A DNA stretch of 11,907 nucleotides from Flavobacteriales bacterium UBA5692 (GTDB lineage: Bacteria > Bacteroidota > Bacteroidia > Flavobacteriales_D > Sanyastnellaceae): assembly GCA_002420235.1 (NCBI GenBank), contig DIHQ01000149.1:1-11907 (forward strand). Reading direction: 5' to 3'. The stretch's first letter is position 1. Every line of letters begins with the position of its first letter. The notes under the pieces are model-generated. The model was not told where the DNA came from and made no database searches. It worked only from the letters and a program-made list of their open reading frames with translations. This document shows positions 1 to 7,201 of the stretch, piece by piece. The position numbers and the translations under genes were made by a program.

Positions 1-1318
1 CAAAGTCACTGAAGTATCCGTAACGGGTTCCCGATGATGCACCGCCGTTTATGATACCTACATGAAATTTGGCAGTTCCATTAATCAAACGTGACGGACC
101 TCCTGTAGGTACAAATCCAGACGCGGTAATATTCGCATATAGCCACTCTCCACTCGTTCCAGGGACTTCACTGAAGTTGGCGGCGTTGACGTTGTCTGTG
201 TTGCCGTTGAAGGTAAAATCGCCTTCCGCTCCCGCAGGCACGATGATTTTCATACCGATGAAATCGTTACTTGATCGTACGAATGCTACTTCGTCGGATC
301 CTGTGCAGGTAATTGGTGGTAGAATGGCACCGCCTACTTCGCAGCCAAAACCAGTCATGTGAAGTGCCACCACTGGAGCACTCGTTTCATAAAACGCCGC
401 GGGTGCGTTTAGAGTGTGGGCATACATTTCGCCTGCATCCACTGTCCAGACATTGGTTCCGTTGATTGAAATTGATGTATTATCCTCAGTCCCCAATATG
501 AAGACCTTATCTGGTCCACCCAGATTTCCTTTTATAGCAATGTGATCTGTCCCGGCCACTTCAATCGGGATAATCTGGTCTCCCATGATATCGTAACATC
601 CGCTCGGGTTAAAGGGAGCACCAAAAAGACTGTCGTCGCTGACTGTGACAGTAATTGGTGCGGAGCTTTCTATCAACGTTCCTGATGGATGCGACATCGC
701 TAACACTGAAGCCGCTCGCAGTGCAACGGTTTCCCCTTGGTTTAACTCTATAATGAATGGGATATTGGCCGCATAGCCTTCCAAATCTGTTGTCGGTGTG
801 ATTGTGATTTCTGTTCCGTCTGCGGTAGCTACGATATCAATTCCCGCTGTGGATTCGGGATACACATTGTCCAAGTAATTTTGAAATGGTACGTAGAATG
901 TTTCTCCGAGGGCGGAGCGGCCCTTTAGGGCGAATATGTCGGGATTATTGGGATGATTGATTTCGTAATAGGCCGTAACAGGAGCGTCTGATGTGATGTG
1001 AAGACCTTGATTTAGAACGGTGTTAAACGGCTTGTTTTCGATGTCGTCCAACCAAGGTGTCAGATTTAAGGTTTGCGTCCCGTTGGCTGGAATGTTTAAG
1101 TTCTGAGAGGGGAAATTAGGATTGGCAGGCTGGTCGACTGTAACCTGCGCAGCCTCTGTCAAGGTTGAGAAGCGAAGCAATATAGGCTGGTCTCCATGGT
1201 TTGCCCAAACCTCTGGAGCGGCAAACCAAAATTCAGTATCCAATTGGCCAGCAACAGGTAAACTGCTGATTATGGCTAGGCAAAACAATGTGAATAAGCG
1301 TAAAACTCGTAAGCTCAT
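1..1318 (-). CDS. IgGFc-binding-domain surface protein, paralogue of the 1131-residue protein (C-terminal part beyond window)
   Basis: The reverse-strand frame is open from an ATG at 1318 to the window edge, giving 439 residues and no stop. The start is followed by a hydrophobic signal peptide (about residues 5-24, likely cleaved before QLDTEFW). The rest matches the N-terminal domain of the large protein at 2211-5606 along its whole length: both carry EFWF.APEVWANHGD near the start, IAIKGNL.GPDKVF in the middle, TGFGCEVGGA followed by LPP and CTGS, and the identical stretch GIINGGASSGTRYGYFS at the end. That domain resembles the IgGFc-binding N-terminal domain found in many exported Bacteroidota proteins. 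By analogy the missing part should hold Ig-like repeats and a T9SS sorting domain, but this is inference. It starts 26 bases after the Brp/Blh gene, so co-transcription is likely. The true ligand is unknown; the domain name does not imply antibody binding here. Confidence 0.88.
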   Translation of the reverse strand, partial: MSLRVLRLFTLFCLAIISSLPVAGQLDTEFWFAAPEVWANHGDQPILLRFSTLTEAAQVTVDQPANPNFPSQNLNIPANGTQTLNLTPWLDDIENKPFNTVLNQGLHITSDAPVTAYYEINHPNNPDIFALKGRSALGETFYVPFQNYLDNVYPESTAGIDIVATADGTEITITPTTDLEGYAANIPFIIELNQGETVALRAASVLAMSHPSGTLIESSAPITVTVSDDSLFGAPFNPSGCYDIMGDQIIPIEVAGTDHIAIKGNLGGPDKVFILGTEDNTSISINGTNVWTVDAGEMYAHTLNAPAAFYETSAPVVALHMTGFGCEVGGAILPPITCTGSDEVAFVRSSNDFIGMKIIVPAGAEGDFTFNGNTDNVNAANFSEVPGTSGEWLYANITASGFVPTGGPSRLINGTAKFHVGIINGGASSGTRYGYFSDF

Positions 1319-1344
1319 GTCGGGTAGACCAGGAAATTTGTACT

Positions 1345-2214
1345 TCAGTACTTGGACGTCGAAATTAGAAACCAGTGCGATTCGAAGATATGGGGAATGC
1401 TGATGCAACCCAGTAACATGAAAAAAGCTCCGACTGTTGCATCGGATTGCACGGATTCTGGATTTCCAATGACCCACATTCCCAATGCTATGAGCGCTAG
1501 AGCACCAGCTGTAAAAGGTAGGGCTTTTAGCCAGAGGACTTTAGATGATAAGCCTAATCGCTGGCGGAGGTGATGCCAACCGGAGGCACTGTGTTGTCCA
1601 ATGAAATACAACCCAAATGACAGCAACACTGGAATCCAAGGCGTGAGACCTATCAATCCTATGGCAAGTCCCCACGACCAGTGTTTCAACCTCAATGCCA
1701 TAATCCCGCAAGCGATTAAGCTAGCGGTGAATAGCAATCGCAATTCTTTTTGCGATTGAAACAACCAATCTCGGACTTCATAAGAAACGCCCATTTGACC
1801 GATTATCGGGTTGATGTCCTTCACGTGCCAAACTAAGATCATGCCCAAAGCCACCATACCCCAAGCCAATTGTCCCTGAGGTATTTCCCAACGTTCAAAA
1901 TCAGCCTGCCCAAAATGCCAGGCACTGAGTAGCAAAAAGACGAGCATGCCAATATGAGGAAAACTCCACCACGCGAAAAGGATTGTAGCAATGGCGAGAA
2001 GGTATAACCCGATGTAAAGAATTGAACTGTTGCCGGGGGACCGGTGCCGGTGTGTCCACACGTCCAGTGCTCCATGAGGTATTCCAATTGCTAGCAGCCC
2101 CAAGAAAAGCAAAGACCCGAAGACCGTATCTGACCATGCTACGCCCCATTCGTTTAATCCAATGTAAATCATGGCAAGGACCAATAGGCCAACTGGTCGA
2201 GTGTAGCCTTTCAT
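1345..2214 (-). CDS. blh: Brp/Blh-family beta-carotene 15,15'-dioxygenase (integral membrane protein)
   Basis: This 289-residue, very hydrophobic protein has about seven or eight predicted membrane segments. Family hallmarks are visible: GIPHGALD (residues 44-51, His47), AWHFGQAD (98-105, His100), YFIGQHSASGWHH (203-215, His208, His214, His215) and IPHIFESHW (273-281, His275). In characterised Blh proteins conserved histidines of these blocks are essential and thought to bind iron. The enzyme cleaves beta-carotene centrally into two retinals, normally to supply a rhodopsin. The ATG overlaps the TGA of the upstream surface-protein gene as ATGA, implying translational coupling. No rhodopsin or carotenoid-synthesis gene lies in the window. 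Spacing in the third block differs from the H-x3-H I associate with the family, so family membership is firm but activity on beta-carotene is inferred. Confidence 0.88.
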   Translation of the reverse strand: MKGYTRPVGLLVLAMIYIGLNEWGVAWSDTVFGSLLFLGLLAIGIPHGALDVWTHRHRSPGNSSILYIGLYLLAIATILFAWWSFPHIGMLVFLLLSAWHFGQADFERWEIPQGQLAWGMVALGMILVWHVKDINPIIGQMGVSYEVRDWLFQSQKELRLLFTASLIACGIMALRLKHWSWGLAIGLIGLTPWIPVLLSFGLYFIGQHSASGWHHLRQRLGLSSKVLWLKALPFTAGALALIALGMWVIGNPESVQSDATVGAFFMLLGCISIPHIFESHWFLISTSKY

Positions 2215-5200
2215 CGCACCACGCTTAAGCTTCCCACCAGCCTTATGGGACCGGGTTCCGTGTATGAAGCCGTTCCGTGTTCATCTATTACCACAAGATC
2301 GCCCTCAACTCGATTGATGATGACCTCATAGTAATACGTGCCAGCGGCGGCCTCATCTACAGTAGGTTCCCAACCTGCTGCGTTGCCGAAGTCTTGCGAT
2401 TCGTAAACCAATTGACCCCACCGGTTAAAAATATGACATGTGCTGAACGGGAAGTAGGTCAAATCCGGCAATGCAAATCGTTCGTTCTGGCCGTCAAGGT
2501 TCGGCGAAATGATATTAGGAACAATCAAGGAACACAGCACCGTCTTTACGTTAAAGGTCCCTTCTGCATTTAAGTTGCACGGAGTTCCCGTGCTTAAGTA
2601 TGCCGTATACAAGCCATCGTTGATTGCCACCATGCCGGGGCCTTCCCCAAATGTTGTCGTGTCCCCCTCGTTGTCCGTAAAGGTCCATTGGACTTCGTAC
2701 AACGGATCCCATGCAGGTAAATCCAAGGCGGGGGTGTTTTCTGGACAATGTTCTAATTCGATGGGGCCAAAGTCATCGGCAATCACTTCCGGTAATGGCA
2801 CTACCTCCAGCGTACCTGTTACAATAGGAGAAGGGCAGTTTGACTCCTCGGCGTATGCTTCGTAAGTACCGGCTCCTCCCAGCGGGACATCGTTCAGCGT
2901 CCAAGTTGTTCCTGTGAAGCTGCCCCAAAATGGATGAAACCAAACTATGATTTCTTCGCCTGGTACTTCTGCAAACAAAGACCAATCAGAACCTTCGCAA
3001 ATTTCATTGAATCCTGTGAGCTGAGGGGGCTGAGGGGTAGGGAACACTTCTAAATAAACTGAGTCGGGGTTCATGGGGCAAACGCCCACTGCACCATTGA
3101 CTACATACCAACCTGACTCATTCGGTTGAGCATCGTTCAGGTTAAAAACTTGGGTATTGGAATCAAGGCCTTCAGGTCCGCTCCATGACCAGACCATTCC
3201 ATCCGGTCCGCCTCCGGTAACGGTCCAATCTTCGCCTTGGCACAATTGTTCTACTTCAATTGAAGTGCCATCGATATCGAGAATTTCAAGGTCTTGCGCA
3301 GGGACAAGGTTGAATTCGAAAGGGACTGGCCCCGCAGTGCAGCCGAGGTAATCAATGCTCACACTATAGGATTGGACATCCGTCCAGTCTGCAGCTGAAA
3401 TCACCCAGGGATTACCGTATCCCAGGCTATCCCCATTGGCGTCAAACCATGTCACCACCGCTGTTCCATTGGACGTATACGTTGCGGAGAATGTCGCTTC
3501 GTTTCCAAGACAGACTGCAGGGGCATCAACAGATAAGATGACCGGATTCTCAATGATTTCCACCCAGGCTGAATCTGGTAAAAGTGGACAACCCGAAGCT
3601 TCGCCTTGCACAGTATACCAACCGGAATTTTCCGGTTGACTATTGCTGACTTGAACACCAACTTGGTATCCTAATATCTCGTCATCCGGGTTGGTCCAGG
3701 CATAGGACGCTCCGCCAACGGGATTGGCCTCTAACGTGAAGTTTTCTGCTTGGCACCACGTCGTATTTTCACTGGTGATGTGAAGCGCTTGTTGCGGCGT
3801 AATTCCGACGTCCCATAAAGTCGGCGGAGACAGGCAGCCGTGGTCATTAATCACAAGTGTGTAGATACCGTCGTTGTCGATGGAAGCTGCTTCCTCCGTG
3901 ATGCTGCTGGCACTAGGGTAGAACCCGTTGGGCCCAGACCATTGGTACTGAACGGTTTCTTGTGGGTTCGTTGATAGTTCGAGCGGTGCGCCTTCGCATA
4001 CAACTGAGTCTCCTATAATTTCTGGGGCCTCAGGGAATGGATAGACCAATAGATTTAACGTATCGTTTTCAATTGGACAGGACCCTACAAATCCGGACAA
4101 TACGTATTGACCGGCGTCGTTCAATCCGACCTCACCAAACTGTAAGGGGTTGCCTTGACCCGAAAAGCCGTTTGGCCCTGTCCAATCGTAGGTTGCTCCA
4201 ATGAGCACGTTGGATTCGAGGTCGAGTTCATCGCCTTCACAAAGCGTATTATCATCGACTTGGACAATGTATGATTGAGCCGCATAATTACTGAAGTACC
4301 CATAGCGCGTGCCTGAAGATGCCCCGCCATTGATGATTCCTAAGTGAAAGGTCGTGCTAGAATTGTACAACCTAGAAGCGGAAAGTTGAGGTACAAAAGA
4401 TGATGCCGTGATGTTGGCGTATTTCCACTCACCTTCAGTGCCGGGTACGTCGCTAAATTGATTTGCGTTTATGAATGCAGGATTTCCATTGAATTCGAAA
4501 TCATCTTCACCCCCAGCTGGGACAAGAATTTTTAAACCGATAAATTCATTGGTCGACCGGATAAAGGCGACTTCCTGAGAGCCTGTGCAGACAATGGGAG
4601 GTAGCAGTGCACCTCCTACTTCACACCCGAAACCAGTAAGATGCAGTGCGTATACTGGGCTGCTCGATTCGTAGAACGCTGAGTTAGCATACAGCGTGTG
4701 GGTGTAAATGGAGGTTAACGAATTCAACGTTGTAACTACGTTGCCATTGACAGAAATTGTGGTGTTGGGTTCGGTTGGGATGAAAAACACCTTATCAGGT
4801 CCATTGAGGTTGCCTTTTATGGCGATGTATTCTGTTCCCACGATTTCTGTGGGTACAATCTGATCACCAAAAAGATCTGCACAGCCGCCGTAAGGAGTTC
4901 CATTCAATGAGTCATCGCTGATGGTGATGGCAATGGGCTTATCTGAATTCACAACGGTACCAAATGGGTGTTGGCTGGCAGCTGTTGAGGTGGCCCGCCC
5001 ACTCCAGGTTTCACCCGCATCGAGGGTGATGGTAAACGTTACATTTTGAGGGTGGCCTACGATGGGTTTTCTCGGTGTGATTTCAATCGTCGTATTGTCT
5101 TCAGTTGCAACAATATCGAAGCTTGCGGGAGACTGGGGGTAACCGTTATTCAGGTAGTTTTGAAATGGGACAAAAAATGAAGTGCCAAGGGCATTTGTCC

Positions 5201-5606
5201 CTTTCAGCGCATAGATGTCGGGATTAAGGTTATTGGATGGGTTTACTTCATAGTAGGCTTGAATCAGCGATGTTGAACTGATTTTGATTCCCTTATTTAA
5301 GACTGTATTGGCGGGTTTGTTTTCGACTTGAGACAGCCACGGCGCTAAGTTCAGAGAAGAAACACTGTTGGCTGCGATTGAGATGGTTTGGGTAGGAAAG
5401 GTGTTATTAGCGGGTTGTTCGACCGTGACAATGGCCGTTTGATCAAACGTTGCGAATCGAAGTAAAGTAGGACTATCACCGTGATTCGCCCATACTTCCG
5501 GAGCTACAAACCAAAATTCGGTATCAACTTGGGCAATGATGTGGCTATGGCCGCCGGAAAAGCAAGCCACTAAGGCGAATAGCGCAATGAAGGTGGGACG
5601 TTTCAA
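2211..5606 (-). CDS. Large T9SS-exported surface protein: IgGFc-binding-like domain, seven Ig-like repeats, type B (gliding motility-associated) C-terminal domain
   Basis: This 1131-residue protein starts with a signal peptide (about 1-25, likely cleaved before QVDTEFW). Residues about 27-445 form an IgGFc-binding-like domain with LTGFGCEVGGALLPP at 323-337. Residues 456-1010 hold seven Ig-like repeats, each opening with Cys and closing with Cys about 55 residues later, with W in the middle and G.Y near the end. Residues about 1028-1131 match the gliding motility-associated C-terminal domain: VPNIISPNLDGQNERF (1029-1044), IFNRWGQLVYES (1059-1070), GTYYYEV (1089-1095) and a terminal beta strand. 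In known proteins this domain is a type B sorting signal for type IX secretion across the outer membrane. The likely role is adhesion or gliding, at the cell surface. It is the first gene of the minus-strand unit, is coupled to the Brp/Blh gene by ATGA, and has a paralogue at 1-1318. The binding partner is unknown. Confidence 0.92.
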   Translation of the reverse strand: MKRPTFIALFALVACFSGGHSHIIAQVDTEFWFVAPEVWANHGDSPTLLRFATFDQTAIVTVEQPANNTFPTQTISIAANSVSSLNLAPWLSQVENKPANTVLNKGIKISSTSLIQAYYEVNPSNNLNPDIYALKGTNALGTSFFVPFQNYLNNGYPQSPASFDIVATEDNTTIEITPRKPIVGHPQNVTFTITLDAGETWSGRATSTAASQHPFGTVVNSDKPIAITISDDSLNGTPYGGCADLFGDQIVPTEIVGTEYIAIKGNLNGPDKVFFIPTEPNTTISVNGNVVTTLNSLTSIYTHTLYANSAFYESSSPVYALHLTGFGCEVGGALLPPIVCTGSQEVAFIRSTNEFIGLKILVPAGGEDDFEFNGNPAFINANQFSDVPGTEGEWKYANITASSFVPQLSASRLYNSSTTFHLGIINGGASSGTRYGYFSNYAAQSYIVQVDDNTLCEGDELDLESNVLIGATYDWTGPNGFSGQGNPLQFGEVGLNDAGQYVLSGFVGSCPIENDTLNLLVYPFPEAPEIIGDSVVCEGAPLELSTNPQETVQYQWSGPNGFYPSASSITEEAASIDNDGIYTLVINDHGCLSPPTLWDVGITPQQALHITSENTTWCQAENFTLEANPVGGASYAWTNPDDEILGYQVGVQVSNSQPENSGWYTVQGEASGCPLLPDSAWVEIIENPVILSVDAPAVCLGNEATFSATYTSNGTAVVTWFDANGDSLGYGNPWVISAADWTDVQSYSVSIDYLGCTAGPVPFEFNLVPAQDLEILDIDGTSIEVEQLCQGEDWTVTGGGPDGMVWSWSGPEGLDSNTQVFNLNDAQPNESGWYVVNGAVGVCPMNPDSVYLEVFPTPQPPQLTGFNEICEGSDWSLFAEVPGEEIIVWFHPFWGSFTGTTWTLNDVPLGGAGTYEAYAEESNCPSPIVTGTLEVVPLPEVIADDFGPIELEHCPENTPALDLPAWDPLYEVQWTFTDNEGDTTTFGEGPGMVAINDGLYTAYLSTGTPCNLNAEGTFNVKTVLCSLIVPNIISPNLDGQNERFALPDLTYFPFSTCHIFNRWGQLVYESQDFGNAAGWEPTVDEAAAGTYYYEVIINRVEGDLVVIDEHGTASYTEPGPIRLVGSLSVVR
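2577..4241 (-). repeat. Seven degenerate Ig-like repeats encoded in the large surface protein
   Basis: Residues 456-1010 of the protein break into seven units bounded by Cys pairs: 456/510, 537/591, 618/673, 699/756, 789/843, 870/924 and 954/1010. Typical signatures are C.G at the start, a central W (often WSGPNGF or WTGPNGF), and sGwY or aGqY about ten residues before the closing Cys. The regular Cys spacing suggests one disulfide per repeat in the exported protein. The repeats have diverged too far for DNA-level repetition to be obvious, so recent slippage is unlikely. Confidence 0.8.
3619..3638. repeat. Inverted repeat with 9-base arms inside the surface-protein gene
   Basis: CAACCGGAA (3619-3627) and TTCCGGTTG (3630-3638) are exact reverse complements separated by TT. 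The element lies inside coding sequence of the third Ig-like repeat (around the NSGWYT residues). It has no T-run, so it is not a terminator. It may be chance, or a protein-binding or hairpin element. Confidence 0.5.
4287..5606 (-). repeat. Paralogous domain copy, duplicated at 1-1318
   Basis: The first 440 codons of the large surface protein are a diverged copy of the partial gene at 1-1318. By eye more than half of the aligned residues are identical, with only small indels, and the closing 17 residues are the same in both. Both copies have the same orientation, with the Brp/Blh gene and the remainder of the large gene between them. This looks like an old tandem gene duplication rather than a recent one, because synonymous positions differ throughout. 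Confidence 0.8.
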
Positions 5607-5697
5607 TTTCGTGCCAATCGATTGGTTGGAGCAAGATAATTATTTCAACGCAACGAAAAGGAATTCAACCTCGTATACCCGGACAGAAACTTAAAAT
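5607..5697. promoter_or_regulatory. Divergent promoter region between the surface-protein operon and the 130-residue orphan gene
   Basis: The 91 bases between the two divergent start codons must hold promoters for the minus-strand surface-protein unit and the plus-strand orphan gene. The centre is AT-rich (around 5633-5650). I could not find a convincing match to the Bacteroidota -7 consensus TAnnTTTG with a -33 TTG in either direction; the best candidates match only part of it. The assignment therefore rests on gene layout. Confidence 0.5.
5614..5625. promoter_or_regulatory. Perfect 12-base palindrome upstream of the surface-protein start codon (possible operator)
   Basis: CCAATCGATTGG is an uninterrupted palindrome beginning 8 bases upstream of the ATG at 5606, within the divergent intergenic region. 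The position would suit a dimeric repressor site or a leader hairpin affecting the surface-protein operon. There is no second copy in the intergenic region, and one 12-base palindrome can occur by chance. Confidence 0.3.
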
Positions 5698-6090
5698 ATG
5701 GCATACCTCTGGAATCCCAATGCCCTCCCGCAATTTGAAAGCGACTCCTTGATTCTTCGCATCCCGACGTCTGGCTTATTTGCTCGGATATCCGGCCCAG
5801 TCGTGGAATTGCTGAGCCAGCTGCCGTTTTCTGACGTCGAATCCGCTGCCGCGAGATGGCAGGAGCGCTGCGGTCGAGAGGACCCTGAGGTTCAGAGCGC
5901 GAGCATCATTTGGCATGAGTTGATGGATTTGGATGCCATTCGAGAGGTCGAATTCGATCAATCTTTGAATGCAGCGCCGGAAGGGCAATGGATAAGATTG
6001 GATTCCACCCAGCCTTACTCTCGCATCCATCGGTTCATAGATGCCCAAGATTTTCTGACCGATGATGACTTAGCAGATGTCGGCTCCTAA
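5698..6090 (+). CDS. Uncharacterised 130-residue protein (weak PqqD-like appearance)
   Basis: I do not recognise this protein. It starts at ATG 5698, one codon after an in-frame TAA, so the start cannot move upstream. It has no signal peptide and no membrane segment, and is acidic with an Asp-rich tail (LTDDDLADVG). Residues 15-80 (ESDSLILRIPTSGLFARI, then VVELLSQL, then a Trp-containing helix) have the outline of a small PqqD-like or E1-like N-terminal peptide-binding domain: two short strands, then helices after a 'll..lp' turn. That resemblance is by eye only. The composition and sense-like residue pattern suggest a real gene. It stands alone, divergent from the surface-protein operon and convergent with amn. 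A 29-codon frame overlaps its end, so it may be what remains of a longer small operon. Confidence 0.6.
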   Translation: MAYLWNPNALPQFESDSLILRIPTSGLFARISGPVVELLSQLPFSDVESAAARWQERCGREDPEVQSASIIWHELMDLDAIREVEFDQSLNAAPEGQWIRLDSTQPYSRIHRFIDAQDFLTDDDLADVGS

Positions 6091-6376
6091 AGTGGACATT
6101 GGCTTCAGGCCGATTTTGGACGAGGCAACACCTATCCGAATGGGACTTGTAAAATTGCTTTTCTGATGTTTTTCGAGTCATACATGATCCTAAGGAACAC
6201 TCTACCATTGCATCTAAGAACGATTGAACCGCGGACGCATAGCTATATCTGAGCGTGATTCTTTTACTTGGATGCTGCGCATCACCCCAATTCAAGATGT
6301 AATCAATACCTTGAGCTGAGCGAAGGATTTCTTGGTAATGATTGCACTTTCAGTTCACCACGCATGACCTTGATTG
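6091..6376. other. Gene-free convergent stretch between the orphan gene and amn, with a possible gene remnant
   Basis: The 286 bases between the stops of the orphan gene (plus) and amn (minus) hold no gene I can support. A plus-strand frame from ATG 6077 to TGA 6166 encodes 29 residues beginning MSAPKVDIGFRPILDEA and overlaps the orphan gene's stop by 14 bases, as in a coupled gene pair. It could be the 5' stub of a lost gene. No strong hairpin with a T-run was found, although both flanking genes should terminate here; the only candidate is the weak pair TCAAG (6292-6296) and CTTGA (6311-6315). Confidence 0.45.
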
Positions 6377-7150
6377 TTATCTCCACTTTAAGTGCTTGAT
6401 GGACCGTCCCTCGGTTTGGATTTCCTTGAGAGAATCGATGCCGATTCGGATATGTTCGTCCACAAAGGAGGCTGTGACCTTGGCATCGCTGACATCGGTT
6501 TTCACTCCAGAGGGAGTCATCGGCTCATCACTGACGAGTAGCAAAGCCCCTACGGACAAGTGGTTCGCAAATCCAACGGAAAACAATGTGGCGGTTTCCA
6601 TATCAATGGCCTGAGCACGTGTGCTACGTAAATAGGCCTTGAATGCGTCATCGTGTTCCCAAACCCTGCGATTGGTGGTGTATACGGAGCCTGTGTAGTA
6701 ATCTCGGTTGTAATCCCTGATGGTTGAAGAGATGGCCCGCTGGAGCGCGAAGCTCGGTAATGCTGGCACCTCGGGTGGTAAGTAATCGTTGGAAGTTCCC
6801 TCACCGCGTATTCCAGCGAGAGGTAAAATGAGGTCGCCGATTCGGTTTTTTTCTTTAAGTGCTCCGCATTTGCCCAAAAAAAGCACTGCCTTCGGATCAA
6901 TTGCTGAGAGTAAATCCATTACCGTGGCCGCGTTAGCACTGCCCATGCCGAAATTAATCATGGTCGTATCTTCAGCTGACGAACATGGCATGGCTTTCTC
7001 GCGTCCAATAATTTCACATTCATTCCATGCTGAAAACTTTTCGAGGTAGTTGCTGAAGTTTGTTAGCAAGATGTGGCTTCCGAAATCACCCAATTTCATC
7101 CCGGTGTAACGCGGCAGCCAGTTGTTGACAATGTCTTGTTTCGTTTGCAT
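6377..7150 (-). CDS. amn: AMP nucleosidase, short Bacteroidota type
   Basis: The predicted enzyme hydrolyses AMP to adenine and ribose 5-phosphate (EC 3.2.2.4) in the cytoplasm, which balances the adenylate pool and recycles adenine. The 257 residues are close in sequence to the Bacteroidota enzyme as I know it: the N-terminus with TKQDIVNNWLPRYTG, INFGMGSANAATVMDLL (65-81), LFLGKCGAL (90-98), LPPEVPALPSFALQRA (124-139), TTNRRVWEHD (158-167), DMETATLF (183-190) and VSDEP (206-210). The fold is that of nucleoside phosphorylases, with the Glu of DMETA and the Asp of SDEP expected in the active site. It lacks the extra N-terminal domain of the 484-residue E. coli Amn. It is divergent from cdd with 51 bases between, which fits a nucleoside salvage locus. 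Confidence 0.93.
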   Translation of the reverse strand: MQTKQDIVNNWLPRYTGMKLGDFGSHILLTNFSNYLEKFSAWNECEIIGREKAMPCSSAEDTTMINFGMGSANAATVMDLLSAIDPKAVLFLGKCGALKEKNRIGDLILPLAGIRGEGTSNDYLPPEVPALPSFALQRAISSTIRDYNRDYYTGSVYTTNRRVWEHDDAFKAYLRSTRAQAIDMETATLFSVGFANHLSVGALLLVSDEPMTPSGVKTDVSDAKVTASFVDEHIRIGIDSLKEIQTEGRSIKHLKWR

Positions 7151-7201
7151 GTTGCCTAAGTTATAGCATCCGGGACCGAATAATTTCCTTTACTTGCAGT
7201 C
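7151..7201. promoter_or_regulatory. Short divergent promoter region between amn and cdd
   Basis: Only 51 bases separate the start codons of amn and cdd, so both promoters must lie here or extend into the genes. On the minus strand TAACTTAG (7156-7163) matches most of the Bacteroidota -7 motif TAnnTTTG, but it lies only 5 bases before the amn ATG, which would give a nearly leaderless transcript. No good -7 match was found for cdd. The close spacing suggests that the two directions share control. Confidence 0.4.

Noticed and set aside
69..362. Plus-strand frame of 97 codons in the left region
   Set aside because: It lies opposite the strongly supported IgGFc-binding-domain gene, whose reading frame matches its paralogue throughout.
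2577..4241. Regular spacing of similar short motifs, considered as a CRISPR array or DNA satellite
   Set aside because: The periodicity is at protein level (Ig-like repeats with Cys pairs). The DNA copies are strongly diverged and there are no identical direct repeats with uniform spacers.
6091..6252. Plus-strand frame open past the stop of the 130-residue orphan gene, suggesting stop readthrough or a nonsense mutation
   Set aside because: The 54 codons after the stop do not read like a continuation of the protein: the composition changes and no domain appears.
6035..6295. Minus-strand frame of 86 codons across the orphan gene's end and the gene-free stretch
   Set aside because: The product is low in recognisable pattern (many His, Arg, Ser and Cys) and overlaps the more plausible plus-strand gene; nothing supports expression.
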